Positions 13,536 to 27,297 of a stretch of DNA of 64,000 bases are shown piece after piece. The stretch covers positions 1 to 64,000 of the forward strand of contig JAYMTL010000001.1 in assembly GCA_036897445.1 (NCBI GenBank), read 5' to 3'. The notes beneath the pieces are model-generated. The model was not told the DNA's origin, made no database searches, and saw nothing but the letters and a program-made list of their open reading frames with translations. The translations under genes and the position numbers were made by a program. This stretch comes from Pelargonium tetragonum (lineage: Eukaryota > Streptophyta > Magnoliopsida > Geraniales > Geraniaceae). How positions within the stretch are numbered: position 1 is the stretch's first letter; every line of letters starts with the position of its first letter.

Positions 13536-14265
13536 GAAGCCTTTTACTTCGTAGGAATTTCTAAAACTCTCGTTTGCAGTAGATATTTTTCAAGTAATAC
13601 TTGAAGCAATTACAGGGTCATTTTAATTAATGTGTTAAAACTTGTTTTTTATAAGCCTCTGCGTACGATCCCCTCACTTTTAAAAAATTTTTAGTTTATC
13701 TATTTGGTTAATATTCATTTTTATGTACTGCCTTTACTATGACTACAAAAAATCGAAAATCTCCGGGTAAGAAGTACTCGTTAAGAGGTCCGTGATACTT
13801 TAAGGGTTACCTAACTTCTTTTTCTTTACCAATTATAAAGAAGTGATAGCTTTTAGGATCCATGACACCCAGGCAATGCTACTTGATAGTTATAACTGGA
13901 GCTTTAAGAGGTATCTATAGTAGTTTAACCTGCTTTAGTATTAGTATAATGGATTCCTTAGGGATTAAACTCTAAAGTTAGTTGGACAGTAGATAATGCT
14001 TTTTATAATCAAGGAAAAGGAACCCGGGTTTCTTAAAAGTAGTCAAAAACTTATAAAGCAAGACTTTCTAACTAAAAGCAGGACCCGGAGTGAGCGGGCA
14101 AACTTATTCTTGGGTTCTACAAAATCAGATAAAACCTGAAACCCTAAACTTCATTTATTAAATAAGACGACCTCTAAACGTAAAAACCCTAATTTATAAA
14201 AGGGATCCCATATTATTTTATACTCAAATTGGCTTAGGAGCGCAAGGCTTACGTTTTAAAAAAGT

Positions 14266-14314
14266 GTACAGGAACTGCCAAGTATTTCGTAGAACGAGGT
14301 GTGATTTCCTGTAC
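14266..14314. repeat. hairpin, 9-bp stem and 31-nt loop
   Basis: GTACAGGAA at 14266-14274 is the exact reverse complement of TTCCTGTAC at 14306-14314. The loop holds no further strong pairing. No gene lies beside it. A single 9-bp inverted repeat is only moderately unusual in this much AT-rich DNA. Confidence 0.5.
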
Positions 14315-14695
14315 GTTTTTATTTGCTTTCAAAACGATTTTAGGGCTATACTTGTAATACCTATACCTGTACCTTCTTTTTCTTTCCAAGCTGCGATACT
14401 TCTCTCTTTTTATCTCTTTTTCTATACTTGCTAGGAAGCCCCCATGAGGAATTTGGAGCTTAAGTATCCCGTTTATCTCTTGCTAAACTTATACACCTCC
14501 TTGTACACCTTTATCAAAATTCTCAGTAGCAATTTCGAGAGTGAAATTCCTATTCAATTTAGCATATCCTTACTTAATATAATAGGAGCCCCTTTTAAAC
14601 CCAACCCCTTCTGTTAGAAATGACTAGTAGCTGAAGATGTACCTCTTGATAACAAATAAAGAGCGATAAAACGGAACCCCTGAAATTCAAAATCT

Positions 14696-14712
14696 TTAAT
14701 TACATTACCTTG
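14696..14712 (-). repeat. dispersed 17-bp motif, copy 4
   Basis: Exact CAAGGTAATGTAATTAA on the - strand inside texture A. Flanks do not match the other copies, apart from the adjoining A-rich stretch. Confidence 0.8.
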
Positions 14713-17700
14713 TTTTGAACCTCTATATCCCGAAAGATTCTCATTTATATTTAGTGCTATTTTCTTAAGTAAAAAGTAATAACAAGAGCTCCCCTGAGGT
14801 AAAGGATTATTCTACCTTATTATTGAAAAGTCAAGATTCTCTTAAAAAGCTGACAAAAAAGAAGTGTTTACCTTACTTTATTAGTGCTAAACTGACTACC
14901 CAGCTATTATAAGAAATTTTTATTTGCCACTAGATAGACCTACAAGGACTTGTTTTTGAAGAGAGAAGCATTCTTTCTTTTATAGTATATTTCACAAATT
15001 AAAGGTTAATATTATAGGCGCTTTTGACAAGTTTAAATAGTACTCAACTAGTGCAGGCTCGGCACAGGTTTAGAATTAAGTTACCAACCCTTATGGACAA
15101 AAAGAAGTCCCTTTTGGTTTTCATTTAGTTATTTGTAAGAAACTTTATAGAAAAGGGTTCTCGTTAAGAAATTAGAGTCTATTTGATACCTAGTTTTTGG
15201 TGACGCTTTTCTCTGTCCTGACAAAAGCCGTCTAAAAGGCTTAATTGAAATGAAATCGCGGGGTTCCCTTTAAACTAAGTAGATCACTTTCTTATCCCAA
15301 CCTCTTTACAAAGGGGTTTTATAATAACTCATTATCGAGATTTGGGGCTATCACTTTTCAGGAATTCCTAGTAAAACGAGCATAGTACTTAAACTTCGTG
15401 TAATTTCTTATTATTAAAGTCCATGAATTTTTCATATAATCTTACTATTTTCTTCTTTTTATAGTAAAAAGGACCCCGTTAATCTAGGCTTTACACAGGA
15501 GTTCTTTAATCATTAGCTGTCTTTTTGAGCTGTTCTTGGAACTTTATATGTCAAATTTGGTTTCCTACCTATCCTTAGAAAATAGGGGTTTTCCTGCTTC
15601 TAAAATATATATTTCAATTCTTAGTAATCTACTCCGATCCGAAACGACCCCTGTAGGCTTTATAATTTACAAAGAGATAAGATGCCTGCTCGAAATTAAA
15701 AACCAGTACGAAATTCTTTTATGTACCTTTTAAAAGGAAGCTAGCTTTTTGACTTTAAATTACTAATATGAATACCCGCGGAATTCAAAAACTCTAGTAA
15801 ACAAAATTTGTAACCAAAAGAAGTAGGACATAAAGCTTTACTTAACACATAACACAGGGGTGTGAACTGGGACACAGCTAAGGAAGTCTAAATTTTAGCT
15901 TAATAAATAGGCAGGCTTTACCGGGTAAAGTGCAAGCATACTGAAATTTTATTACCAAAACAGGGCTTCATTAATTAACAAGAGGCGATCCTTAGTGCCT
16001 TCAATAAAAAGTATACCCGTAAGATAATATCAAGACTGAGTTTCCTATCACAAGCAGAAGTTGTGCTTTAAGATATAGAAGAGTACACAAGCAAAGGGAT
16101 TCCGTTACTAAGCCTTTCCTATCTACTTTTGGCTTAGTAAATTTATAAAAGCGCAAAATTTTTGGTGTCCAGAGTTCTGCGTTTTTATTATTACTTTAGG
16201 GGCGGGGAACCCCTTTTTTTGACCAGAACCCTAGATTGGATTCCTTGGGAGCTTTCGCAAAAATACTAGATTAAAACGAATGCGCGTTAAAACCCAAATT
16301 AAAAAAAATGTAGTTTTTAGGACCGAACAACCTTTTTATACACACATAGCAAGTTAAGCTCCAAGAGAATATACTACTGACTGCAATTTGGTTATAAGTT
16401 AACGCGCGGGTCTGTATCTGATCTTAATATTTCCGCGTTTTGGGTCTTAAGAGTTTTGACAGGATACTGGGCAGAATTTCGAGATTATTTAAGATAGAAA
16501 AAGTTCCTTTTTTCTGATTAAGGGATGCCTGCTTTTTAGTAAAAGGTATAGGACTCCTGTTACAAATACTGAAATGAAGGCCCCTTAGCTGTACAATCTT
16601 CTTTTTTATGAGCTCCTTCGGGGGGAGGTTTACTTATTTATTCCGTAGTTATAAAACTAGAAGATGCAAATCGGCGCTAGTCTAAGTCTTATAAGTAAAG
16701 ATCTTTCGTAGGCACAAGTAAAGACCCCTTATATTAAGCCCTTAAATTTCCCTAATTTACTACCCTACCTAAAACAGGCCTCAAAAAGCGGGAAAACCCG
16801 CGCTTGTATTACTAACTCTAACTTCATATCATGACAATTATAGACCGGACCGACCGGGCACCCTAAACCCCATAGAACTTTTACTTACTTATAATTTGAG
16901 CAATAAAAACGCTCTAACTCAAGACTGAACCCAGCCCTCGATTCTAAAACAAAAGGAAAGATAGGGTTTATAATTACATGAAAAGGCGTACGTAGGCTAC
17001 ATATGAACGGGAGGCGAAGAGCCTTCTAATTAAGTGGATACGCAGATATTAAGTAAGCAGGTTCAAGATCACACCGGCTAGTGAAAAAATTAGAAATGAG
17101 TATTGTAAAAAGTCTTGTATTCTATGTCTTTAAAAGGTTATGTAGTTTGCTATGTAAAGTGGATTTAGGCGTATTACTAATCAAGAGATGAGATTAATGG
17201 GCCTCACACAAAAAAGTGTCTTAGAACACCACTTAACTAGTAACTCATAAGTTGTATTTATTATACCTATTTGTGATAGAGTTTTTTAATATAAAGGCGT
17301 AACATAAAGAGGGGGTAAAAGAAGGTTATTTCTTTGTCCTAAGAAATCCCGCTTAGTATTCTTCCAACGGAAAGCAGTAAGGAAAAGGCCTTACAAATTT
17401 TGTTTGTTGCTTTTTTGCCCAGAGCCTGTAGTTAGATGAAGCTGCGCTGTAAGACACCTTTGTGATAGGCTTTTAACCCTCTGATATTGTAATTAAAACC
17501 AGCTTAAAATTATACGGATATAAAGTACAAGTCCCATAGTCAATTATCTTTTATGCGCTAGAATGTATAGCTCAAGCCCGGTGCTATCGTTTAATAAAGA
17601 GCTTGGGTATTCCCTATTTCGAGATTTAGTCGAAGTGTATTTGATTGAAAAATTTTACCCTTTTTATAACCCGCCCTTGCTTTTTTACCTCAAAAGGGAA

Positions 17701-17974
17701 GCTTTAGTACTCTAGGGGCTCTAGTACAACTTATTCACAAGTCAAAGGTAATTCCGTATACAATAGGCAATACCCAAAAAGGGAATTCTAGATTCTTGCC
17801 AGTCTAACGAGAAGTAATAGCTAAGCGCTTGAAAAGTTTAATTTATATAAATTCCGGCTAATCCTGGGATTTAATTGGAACCATAACCTTCTTTTGAAGG
17901 TAGCCTGAAGTGCAGCCCTCGTTTGGGAATCTTATTCTAAGTGCTATAAAAATCCCCTGCATAAAAGTTTCAAA

Positions 17975-18014
17975 CAAAACTTCTTAAATATTTTCAAAAC
18001 TTCTTAAATATTTT
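17975..18014 (+). repeat. tandem repeat, 2 x 20 bp
   Basis: CAAAACTTCTTAAATATTTT occurs twice head to tail with no mismatch, which suggests recent replication slippage or duplication. No coding frame covers it. Confidence 0.9.
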
Positions 18015-18205
18015 AACTCTTAATCAAAACCTAGCTTGAATATAAGAAACCCACCGGGTTGTATAAATAAAGAGCTTCCTTTTTCTTGAATAAAATACTT
18101 TGGTAAATGAAATTAGATAAAATCAGAGCCCTTGTAAGTTCCTATAAGGCGTATAGAGGTACTTTGGGCATACGAAGAAAAAGGAAATACGAAATCCCTT
18201 CTAAA

Positions 18206-18254
18206 TTTACCAAAAACTCGTAGCATTAGACTTGCTTTTCTAAGTGACACCCGC
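18206..18254 (+). ncRNA. possible LSU rRNA fragment, weak
   Basis: TTTACCAAAAAC at 18206-18217 equals a well-known conserved core of large-subunit rRNA (the stretch written GTTTACCAAAAACAT in many mitochondrial LSU genes). About 25 nt further on, AAGTGACACCCGC resembles the GGTGACRCCTGCCC stretch that follows it in LSU rRNA. Spacing is shorter than in normal LSU rRNA and the sequence between does not align. With many conserved cores to choose from, one 12-base match in 128 kb of strand could be chance. Confidence 0.15.
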
Positions 18255-21200
18255 TTTTTAATAAATAAGCTCCTACTTACTTAGAACTTAGTGTACAAAA
18301 AAGTAAAAGAAAGGGCTGAAAGCATAAATCAGCTTACTTCAGGTTTCCTCCTGTGTAAGAGAACCCGCACAATTGTACAAAAAACAAGGAAAGATACCCC
18401 GGCACTCAAGACCTAGCGCCCCTCCTTTTACTTTTTATAAGAAGACTTTTTAACCTCTTATAAGGGGGTGATACTACATTTACATTATAATCCAAAAATC
18501 CTGAACCTCGTTTCAATATTGCGAAGGTAAACTTGATTAAGAATTTTATACATAAAGCAGGAACTAACACTAAGGCTTATAACATCATATATTTATTAAC
18601 TTTTTCTTGAAGGGAAACAGTTTTCTGTTACTAATAAGGAATCGCAGAAGTCTCTTTGAATTTCTAAGGGGTCCTTTAAGGAAAGATTTCTTTATATTTA
18701 TAGGGCCCGTCTTGAGTAATTATATAATAATTATAGTCTGAGTCCTTCCTTTTTCCGAATATTAGTTATACCCTAAAATTCTTATCTTTTTGGGGATAAT
18801 TCTTGGTAATACCTGGAATTTTTGGGCTAAAGGTTTTTACCCGTGTTTAGTTTGCTATAGCATAGTTCGAAAGAAATTGACGCAACAAATTTAATATAAT
18901 AAATAAGGGAACTTCCCCTCAATTAGAGCAAAGCTTGTTGCTATTACAGGGTTCACCTAAACGTTACACGGCTTATCCGGACCCCCTGCCCGCGTAAACA
19001 AGTTACTCAAAAGTTTGGTCATATGGCTATAAGTATAAGAAAACCCTTTTTGTCTAATTATAGTACACGTGTGAGTAGGAAAGCTAGTCTTTCTGGTTTA
19101 TTAAGACCCCTTCCCCAATATCTAACATCTTGTGCCTCCTCTGGAAATTTTTCAAACGGTACTGATAGATTTCTGTCAGCTACCCCGTAGCAAGAGAATT
19201 TATATCTATAAGAAACAGAGAATTCCTTGTAAATAATAGAATCTTTCCTAAGATGAAGAATCTAACTAGAATTGTGTTGTAGAACTAAGGATTTCCTTGA
19301 CTAAGCTCGCGCTTGCGAAACCCTTTTTATTAAACTAAACCTATAATTATTCCTTTTGACAAAGCCTGGCGGGTTGAACGGTAAAAACCTCTTTTGTTAA
19401 AGCTAGCTCGGGATTCATTTTCAGTCATGCTAATTCTTTAGGCTTTACTCCGTAGTTATAGAGGCTTGTATCTTATACATAGCTCATAGATCTATATATA
19501 ATATTTACCTATAAAAGACTCCTTTAATGCTACTTTTTCCAATAAATAAGGGCTTGAGTTTTTCTTTTGGAGCTCTAGAAAGAAAATGCTGTGTTGCTCC
19601 TACTATAGATAGTATTCCGGGCTTTTAAGGGGTAGCTTATAATAGGTATAGTGTCGAATTTAAATAGATAATTAGTACAAAAATCTCTCTTTTTATTTCC
19701 ACAGACCTAAGTAGTACATTAAGTTAATTCAATTATCGTCGGTTCAAGTACATCCCTCGCTAGGTTAAAAGAGTTCTATAGTACATTTTTCTAAGCTCTG
19801 TCCTTTATTTAAGATTTAAGGGTTCCTTTTTTAAAAGATAGGAAAGTTTGCGGCAAAACAGAATAAAGAAATTAAAGCCCTTGACTTTTAATAAGATCTA
19901 GACTAGAGAGAATCTGCTTAGTATGCTTCTGCTTATAGGGGTTTGAGCAAATTCTGCTGTTTAATCTTTCATTTTATGCCCTCTTAATATATAGCGTATC
20001 TAAATCCTTATAATTCAAAGAAGCTTTAGAATACTGCGTAATGTATAATTTCAAATGCGAGGGGACTTCTCCCACGGTTATTTTAGGGTTCTTTTTATAT
20101 ATCATTAAGCTACTTTGTTAAACTAGGAGGCGCGGGTCTTTAGTAAATACTCACTCCAAAGAGAACTAAAGTACTAGAACTTTTTAAAGTCTAATTTTAA
20201 GTTTACTACGGAAACCACGCGAGTTAAGGAATTCGTCTAGCTAAGGACTTTATTAGACTCCTGGAGCTTTTAAGAAAGCGGGTGCCTCTATTTAGTATTT
20301 AGTGCCAAAACTTTCTTTATAGTATTAACGACTTCTCTGGAAGCAACACATACACTTTAGGAAGAAGCCTATATAAGGAAACTACAGGAGACCCTTTAAA
20401 TTACACTTTCTATACCTGAAACTCAGTAAAGGACTATCTTTAGATTTAACATTAATGCAGGAAAATGCGTTTCTAATCCTAAAAACTTAATTAAAAAAAC
20501 TGGTTAATACCGACGCGGTCAAAAAGAACCCTAAACTAAATAAAAAGATCTAAAGAATTTTTCAATTGTAATTTAAGAAAGTTACTTTAGGGAATAGTTT
20601 ATACTCCAAAAGCTAAAGGTTTAGTAGAGCGTATTCCGTGAAGCCTTGGTGTAAACTCCACTTTTATTTTAAAACTAAAATAAGTTTTCGAGACCCTTTG
20701 TACAGGGTTTGTTTTGTAAAGTATTTAAGCCGTTCCCATATATGCCACAATATTACAATAAAGTAGCAGTAAGCGGATGCCTTTTTTAGGCTTGTTGTTC
20801 TGGAATTTCTGTGGAGTGGGTATATAACAAGCTCAGTATACCCTAGCTTGTTTAGAGTTCCTTTTTAAATAAGTTTTAAGCAAGCGAGTGGAAAGCCTCG
20901 ATTCTTCCCAGCACTCTATTTTTTTGCAAGCTGTCTATTAAACTTTACCCCGATGAGTAGATTTATTCCTCTTGAACGTCTTACTAGAGTAAATGTACAA
21001 AAAGAAAGAGCTTCCCTTTACGAGACAGGAAATTCCTAATTTTAGGGCTGTAAGGACCTCCTTACTATAGCCCCTTATTTAAACTGTAATACTAATATTT
21101 GAGATGGAGCAAAGGCTTTGTAACAGAATTCTCTATGACTTTGCTTAGCTTAACTGGACTCGACTAAGACTTTAATTCTCGAGCTTTTATACGGGTAGCT

Positions 21201-22432
21201 CGGAGAAAACAAACACAAAAAAAGAACTTATATAGAATTCTATTTAGATTAAGACAAAAATGAAGTCCTTAGAGGTCTTGCTGGTACATAAGGAGTTCCT
21301 TAAGTTCAAATTAATATAAAGAAACCCAGCCAACTACTCGTATTGTATATAAATATAGTTTATATTATAGGAGGGTATACTTTTAAAGCTTTTTTAATAA
21401 GTTCGGGCTACTTGGATTACTGTATAGGAATCCGCAACTTAGGGACTTCTTGAGTTTATTAATGTTATAAGGAGGCTTTCTCAAAACTCAAAAGCATAAC
21501 TTTTCAAAATAGGTTTTGTTTTTTCTTTTTCTAATTAATAAGAAAACAGTAATACAGAAATATACAGCAAGTTCTCAGAGAGGAGTCTACTCATACTTAT
21601 TAACGGAAACCCTTCCCTTAACTAGAAAGGATTTCTTGTATTTTTTTTACTTTAATTTATTGTAAAAACTTAACGGGATAGGTACACAAAAGATAAGGGG
21701 AGCTTCCCCACTATAAAGTCAATAACAAGGTTTCCTTTGCTTTTACTGTAAAGGTTTGAGAATGGGTATCTTATGCAGGATCTGGCCCCGTTTCTTTTTA
21801 AAAAAGAGTTGTCTTTTTATCCTATAAAGGGGCTTTGGTTAGGAAAATTTAAAGATGTGTTACTTGTACTTACCGGAAGGATTTTCTTAAACAGAGTAAC
21901 TAGGAAGCTATTTTCTTTAAGTGTTGTTTGTAGTTAATATGCAGCCGCCGAAATCCAATTGGGTAATTGAATTGAGCTGCGGTAATTAAGTCAGCAAACT
22001 TCTACATTCTTTGTGCCATGAGAAGTGAGAAAACTCGTTAATACTTGCGGCCTTGTTATTACTATAGATTGTCGTGCATACTAAGCTTTTCCTTAGTATA
22101 GAGCCTTTCTAGAGGGGAGATTTTTCCCCGTAAATTCCTTTAGCTAGGACATCTATTCAACTATCCTAAAGTCAAAGTAATATAATACAAGATTTTAATA
22201 AAGCTGACTCATAAACCTAGGTCTAGGTTGTGTAGCTCCTTATTTACCTTTAACTACCGAGTTTAATGGCATTAATACAAAAATTGACCTTAACCTCTTA
22301 AAAAAGACTTCTAGTAAGATACCCTCTCATTTTTCTAACCTACCAAGTAATTTGTGTACATAATATTTCTATTAAGGCTTTTTAAATAGCAGCATTTTTA
22401 TAGTTTATAGATCGAGTTAAGTCCTATATATA

Positions 22433-22448
22433 TTAATTAGGAGTCAAT
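22433..22448 (+). repeat. 16-bp direct repeat, copy 2
   Basis: Exact partner of 2868-2883. No function recognised. Confidence 0.5.
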
Positions 22449-24902
22449 CTCTTTCCACTTTCGGGTCCTATAAAGCAACAAGGGGAAGCCTTAGTTGCGA
22501 ATCTTTATTTCTATTGTGTAAAAAAACATTGTTCGAGAGCCCCTATACACTTAAAGCAAAGCAGACTGAACCAAGAAATAAAAGCTTCTTTTTATTTATT
22601 CCCCTAAACCCTTCTCCACTTAAAAAGAAAGTGTTCCTTGTAAAGTATATTAAGTAATTCGTTGTAGATAAAAGCTCCTAAAGTTACCCTTTTCTTTTAA
22701 GGATTTTGGCCCTAATTAAATTGACATAAACTCCTCTTGAGTGCGAATTTAAGCTGACTCTAAACTAAAAAAGGAGTCCATTTCGATATATTTTGGTATA
22801 TGAAGAGCCGGGTTGTAGGTGACTTATAAACTTGAGAGACACAGTTCTTAGTTTCTAAAAATTATGGGCTTATCCTTGTTTTTAAAAGCGCACTTATTGA
22901 ATAAATCCACACCGAAGTGATAAAACAAAAAGATTTTGGGCGTCGAATTTCTTTTATTTATTAATTAGATCAAAAAGAAGCCCTACAAGGTTTAGTGAAT
23001 GCTGTAAAGCTGGATATGTCTACGAAATTAGAGGATCATATGAGACTTTTTATACACTAATTCCCCAATGCGCCTAAAAAAGGTAATAGGTAAAAACCTA
23101 AGGTCGGGGCCCTTATAAATTAAAAAATGACGTCTGGGTTTTACAAAGTATATACTCCTCACTTTACTAAACAAAGGCCAAAACTCGCCCGATTCCCCTA
23201 GCATCTAGCTACATCCCTTTGTTAAGAATGAATAAGCCCTACTTTCGATAACCAAGATTTTAGTAAATATAATTTATTAATAAGCCAACAACTCTTTTTT
23301 TGGAAAAAAATCCGCTTAGCTAATCGGTGAGTCCTGTTCGGTTATATAAATATAAGCGAGTCTGTTATATTAAATTAATAAAAACTTCAGTATTCAGTAT
23401 GTAGAGCTATCCAAAAATACAAAAAGCCCCTCTATATTCCCTAAAGGGAAAATCACGGACAAGTTCCAATTTATATAGTACTTAAATCTTTCCTGTTTTA
23501 ACTACTCTACAAATCAACAAGGAACTTTAAATAAAATTAAGCATAAAGCGCTTCCTAAAACCCTTCACCTTAACAAGGAGATTCTCTGTTTTATTAACAA
23601 GAACTCGATTGAATTTATAGGATTCACTTAAAAATAACGTAAGTTTCTTTTGACTTTAGGGTCATTCCCAAACTTTCCGTACGTTGTAGGGTCCTAATTA
23701 TGAAAACCCTTTTATTTTGAGCTTAAAAAGGTAATACACAGTTTCAAGTCCTGCCCTTATAAAATTGAAGTCTCCAGGAGTGGCGCTCCTAGCTGCTCAC
23801 CTATACCAGGAAAATACAACTGAGATGCTTAATAAAGCCCTTTAACTCTGTTTAAAGAAGTAGAGTAATATTGCAATATAATGCAAAGTAAAGACTTTCA
23901 GGCGTTGTAGGCAGACGCATATTTAGTTATACAATACAATATAAACCTAATAGAAAGGGAAAATTATAATAAAGGGTCCCTTAAATTAAACTTCTAATAC
24001 TTAACTTAAAAAGGAGCTCCTACTAAGTACTAACTAGGGCCCAAAGGTACCCTTTTAGACAAGGTACCTTAAAATAGGATTTCTTAGTCATTCTTAGCTC
24101 TAGACTTTCCAAAGAAAAGCCCTTAAAAGTAGAATTTATGTTCCACCGCCCTAAGCTTTAAAAATCTAAGAATCTAAGTACTTCTAGTTAATTCAAGGTA
24201 TTTAAGACCTAAAAAGAACTTGGTTTCATGCGGAAAGTTGAAGTCTTTTTTTCCCTGTATCAGCTTACTCCATACACCTTTTAAAGTAAAGGGAATGTCC
24301 GAAATAGAAACTTAATTCACCCAGGCTCTAAACGGATTTGAACCTAAGACCCTCATCTCAATCGCACTTTGACCCTATGTCAAAAAGGAGTCCGCTTTTA
24401 GGCACCTTCCAACAGGGTTTTTCGCTTAATTTAAGATTTTCTTCCTGGATTTACAGAGTAAGGCTAAAAAGTTCCTTATTTAAGTGATTCTAATAGGCGT
24501 AGGCGGCGGCAATCTTCATTTCTTTCTTTTCGAACGGAGGTCTTTTGTGTTCCAAAAAAGGGGTCACTTTTCGTAAGGGAATAAAGCTTTTGTATAAGGA
24601 TCCCTTTTTGTACCGATTTGTATAGAGAATTCGGGTTAAGTATAATAGATCCATACTCTACTGGCAGCTTTTTCATCTGTTCTAAAAACTCGGTTATCGT
24701 TATAGATATTGCTTTTCCTTTTCGGGTACCCCCTTTTATTTATCATAAAGAAAAAGATGCGTTGTTTTTTAAGAATTGAGGGAGTAGGAGAATTACCCAT
24801 TTTTTGCCAAGTAATATAGGATAGGAATTGAGTATACTTATACTGGGGTTCCTTACGGCTTTCTTTACTAAATCTGATATGTCAATGTCGATCTTATTAT
24901 TG

Positions 24903-24924
24903 ATATTCTTTATTATAAGAATAT
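24903..24924. repeat. hairpin, 8-bp stem and 6-nt loop
   Basis: ATATTCTT and AAGAATAT flank TATTAT. The stem is almost all A/T and so weak. No neighbouring gene gives it a role. Confidence 0.5.
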
Positions 24925-27002
24925 TGCTATAAAGAAAATGATCTCTAATTAAGAGGGGGGGTATTACAACTTGCCCTTTTGTGTTAATCTTCCCAATAGG
25001 GTTTATTAATTATAATAATTGCTTGTAAAAACTAATACACTATGGGCTTAGTTTTAGTTTAGAGTAACGTTTTTTCTTTACGAGTTTCAGATTGTTACTC
25101 AAAATTGAGTCCTAGGAAAGCTCTTTGTTCGTATAGGGTCTATTTCTGTTTTTTCCTTATCAAAAAGATCGTTCTAACGCTTGAGCAAGCCGAATTGCTT
25201 AGTTTTTCAAAGAAAGTCTTAACCTAGACTTCATATTAACTTATACTTTACTTTAAATTTTATATTACTAGACATAGCTCTCACTATAAGATATCTATAG
25301 GATTTAGCTACGCTTCAAAAGAAGAAAATAAGGATTCCTTAAATTTCATTATAATAGTAATAAGGTACTCTTATTACCGTTTTCATATTTCATAACTATG
25401 GCAGTACAGCTCATTTCAGTAAATTTCAACACATTTTAGTAGTAATTTAAGCATAGTAGCGAGACCCCTTATACCTGTACAACCTCTTCTTGTAAGAAAT
25501 CTTGCTTTATTCTTGGGATTCCTTTTGAATCCTTATACATTACAAAAAAACTTTATTATATATTAATTGTAAACTAAATAAGGTCCGTAATCTCGCGTGA
25601 GTATATAACCTTGGTAGTGATAAAACTTCGATACAAGCCTCCCAGGACTGACATGAAAATGAAGTGTAGACGCTATAAAATTCACTGGGCAAGGGCCTTC
25701 CCTTATTTATACATGGGAATGCGGGGGATTACGGTTATGAATTTTTGATGGGACTCCCTATAGCATACTTTAGGATTAAGCATAATAGTATTACCATCTT
25801 TTGAATTTTCGGGTCATTTCATTAAAACGGGCACTCAGAAGGGGCCCTTTATGGGCGGTACGCCAGGAAGCTCACTATAACATAATAAAGGTAGCTGGTA
25901 GTTTATGACCCTCTTTATATAAACTCAAACTGCTTTATAACAGTCGTTTATTATATTAGGAAACCACCTATCTCCCAGAAACTCAAACTCGTGGCATGGA
26001 TATATCAAGTTATCCTTGCATATAAACTCTTTAATTCTCCTTTTGACCTTATCACGGCAAAGTAGATGGGGTTTTACAAGTAAAAGCTACTCCAGGGGGC
26101 CCGTTAGAAATAATTAAACTTCTCTTTGAAGTAACCTATGTCACAGACGAATCACTAAGAGAACCCTTGCTCAGGCTGGACCGCAATATATATATATTTC
26201 CTAAACTAATAAGAGGACCAGAAACCGGGTAAGTCCTAAATTTCCGAATAGGAGAATTTAATTAAGTTTTTGCACTTCGAAAGAAGACGCTTTTGTAAAG
26301 CATACTTTCTTGGTTATGAAACTGAGGGTACTAAATTAAAATACTGGCACCAAAATATCCTTGAGAAAGTAGGTCCTTATACTCGAACTTCCTCAATACA
26401 AACCCCAATTAGGCAGGTAGCTACAGAATACCGGTACTGGACTCAACCCCCAAAAAGACACTATAAAGACAGTAACTTTAAGAAACTTCCTAAGAGAGTC
26501 ATATTAAACTGCAGAGTACAGAAGCAGTAAAACAGAATACATTAGCTGCAAGGATTCTCCATAGTATGAGTATATAAGAAAGAGCTCCTTTCTAAACTAT
26601 CTAGTAAGGGAAATCCGGAGAAAGCACTTTAGTATTCGCGAGCACTCCTTCTTATTAGAAGACCTGGTGGAACTGCTTTTTAATTAATAAGGGATCCCAC
26701 CCCTCTTAATAAGCTAAAACAATGCAAATAAAACCCTTCCTGGATTAACTATCAAGCAAATAAGAGACCCCGGGAATAACTTCCTATTAAGTAATTGAAA
26801 TTTCCTTGTAAAGCTGGATACTCTTGAGAAAAAACAAGAATCCTAAGATAAGAGGGTTATATATATCAGTAGTAAATCTTACTCTTTACTAAGGTAATCC
26901 TGAATAAAATAATACTAGTAGATACGGGAGTGTCCAAAGGGTCAATATAGTTAAGTCAGCCCTTGTAATAGAATCGCTTATGTACAATAGATTATATAGA
27001 AT

Positions 27003-27081
27003 ACACGGCTTTTAGTGTATGCTTTCGCTAGCAGATGTTTTGAATACTTACAGTTCGATGGTTCAAATCCGTTCATGTTTC
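27003..27081 (+). other. tRNA-like stretch, probably not a working tRNA
   Basis: GGTTCAAATCC at 27060-27070 is a textbook T-arm core, and the 5-bp T stem (27057-27061 with 27069-27073) can pair using two G-T pairs. A 4-bp D stem (TTAG with CTAG, 27012-27015 with 27028-27031) and an anticodon arm with loop TTTTGAA (27038-27044, anticodon TTG for Gln) can be drawn. The anticodon stem has one mismatch, the acceptor only four of seven pairs, and the D loop is long at 12 nt. The same 11-base core occurs on the - strand near 24334-24344, where no arm folds. A decayed tRNA or plain coincidence are both possible. Confidence 0.12.
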
Positions 27082-27275
27082 GAGAGAATTCCGAAAAGCT
27101 GGATCGGTACAATCTAATTCAGGTCAACCTCTAGATTTACTTCGACTGTAATACCGAATATGTAAGTTGATTTAGGGATGACTACAAAAGTTGTGGGAAA
27201 TTCCTAACTTTTTCAAAAGGTTTCTTGTAAAAGGCTGAATAAGCTTCGATAGGCGAGAGTTGGTGTTGGTTAATA

Positions 27276-27297
27276 CTAAATAACCCGAGTTATTTAG
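27276..27297. repeat. hairpin, 9-bp stem and 4-nt loop
   Basis: CTAAATAAC, loop CCGA, then GTTATTTAG: a perfect 9-bp stem with a tight loop. It would form readily in RNA or single-stranded DNA and lies about 200 bp after the tRNA-like stretch. No T-run follows, so a bacterial-type terminator is not supported. Confidence 0.7.

Larger units (their letters stand above)
10370..24300. other. gene-free tract, texture A
   Basis: Frames of 64-94 codons at 10677-10877 (-), 12565-12849 (-), 13288-13482 (-) and 15536-15733 (+) have no recognised family and are what AT-rich non-coding DNA would give. Short G-run/C-run cores are frequent. Particular structures (a 32-bp palindrome, a 49-nt hairpin, a 20-bp tandem repeat, one 17-bp motif and a weak LSU-rRNA-like stretch) are listed separately. 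Confidence 0.5.

Noticed and set aside
21941-21985. GCAGCCGCCG...GCTGCGGTAATT, resembling the SSU 530 loop
   Set aside because: The expected GTGCCAGC before it is missing; the stretch is better explained as a nested inverted repeat (GCAGC/GCTGC around CAATT/AATTG).
24321-24400. T-loop word GGTTCAAATCC on the - strand near 24334-24344
   Set aside because: The T stem does not pair (three of five mismatched) and no acceptor or anticodon arm can be drawn.
26270-26530. 86-codon + strand frame rich in R, K and Y
   Set aside because: TTG start and no recognised domain; the basic bias follows from the base composition.
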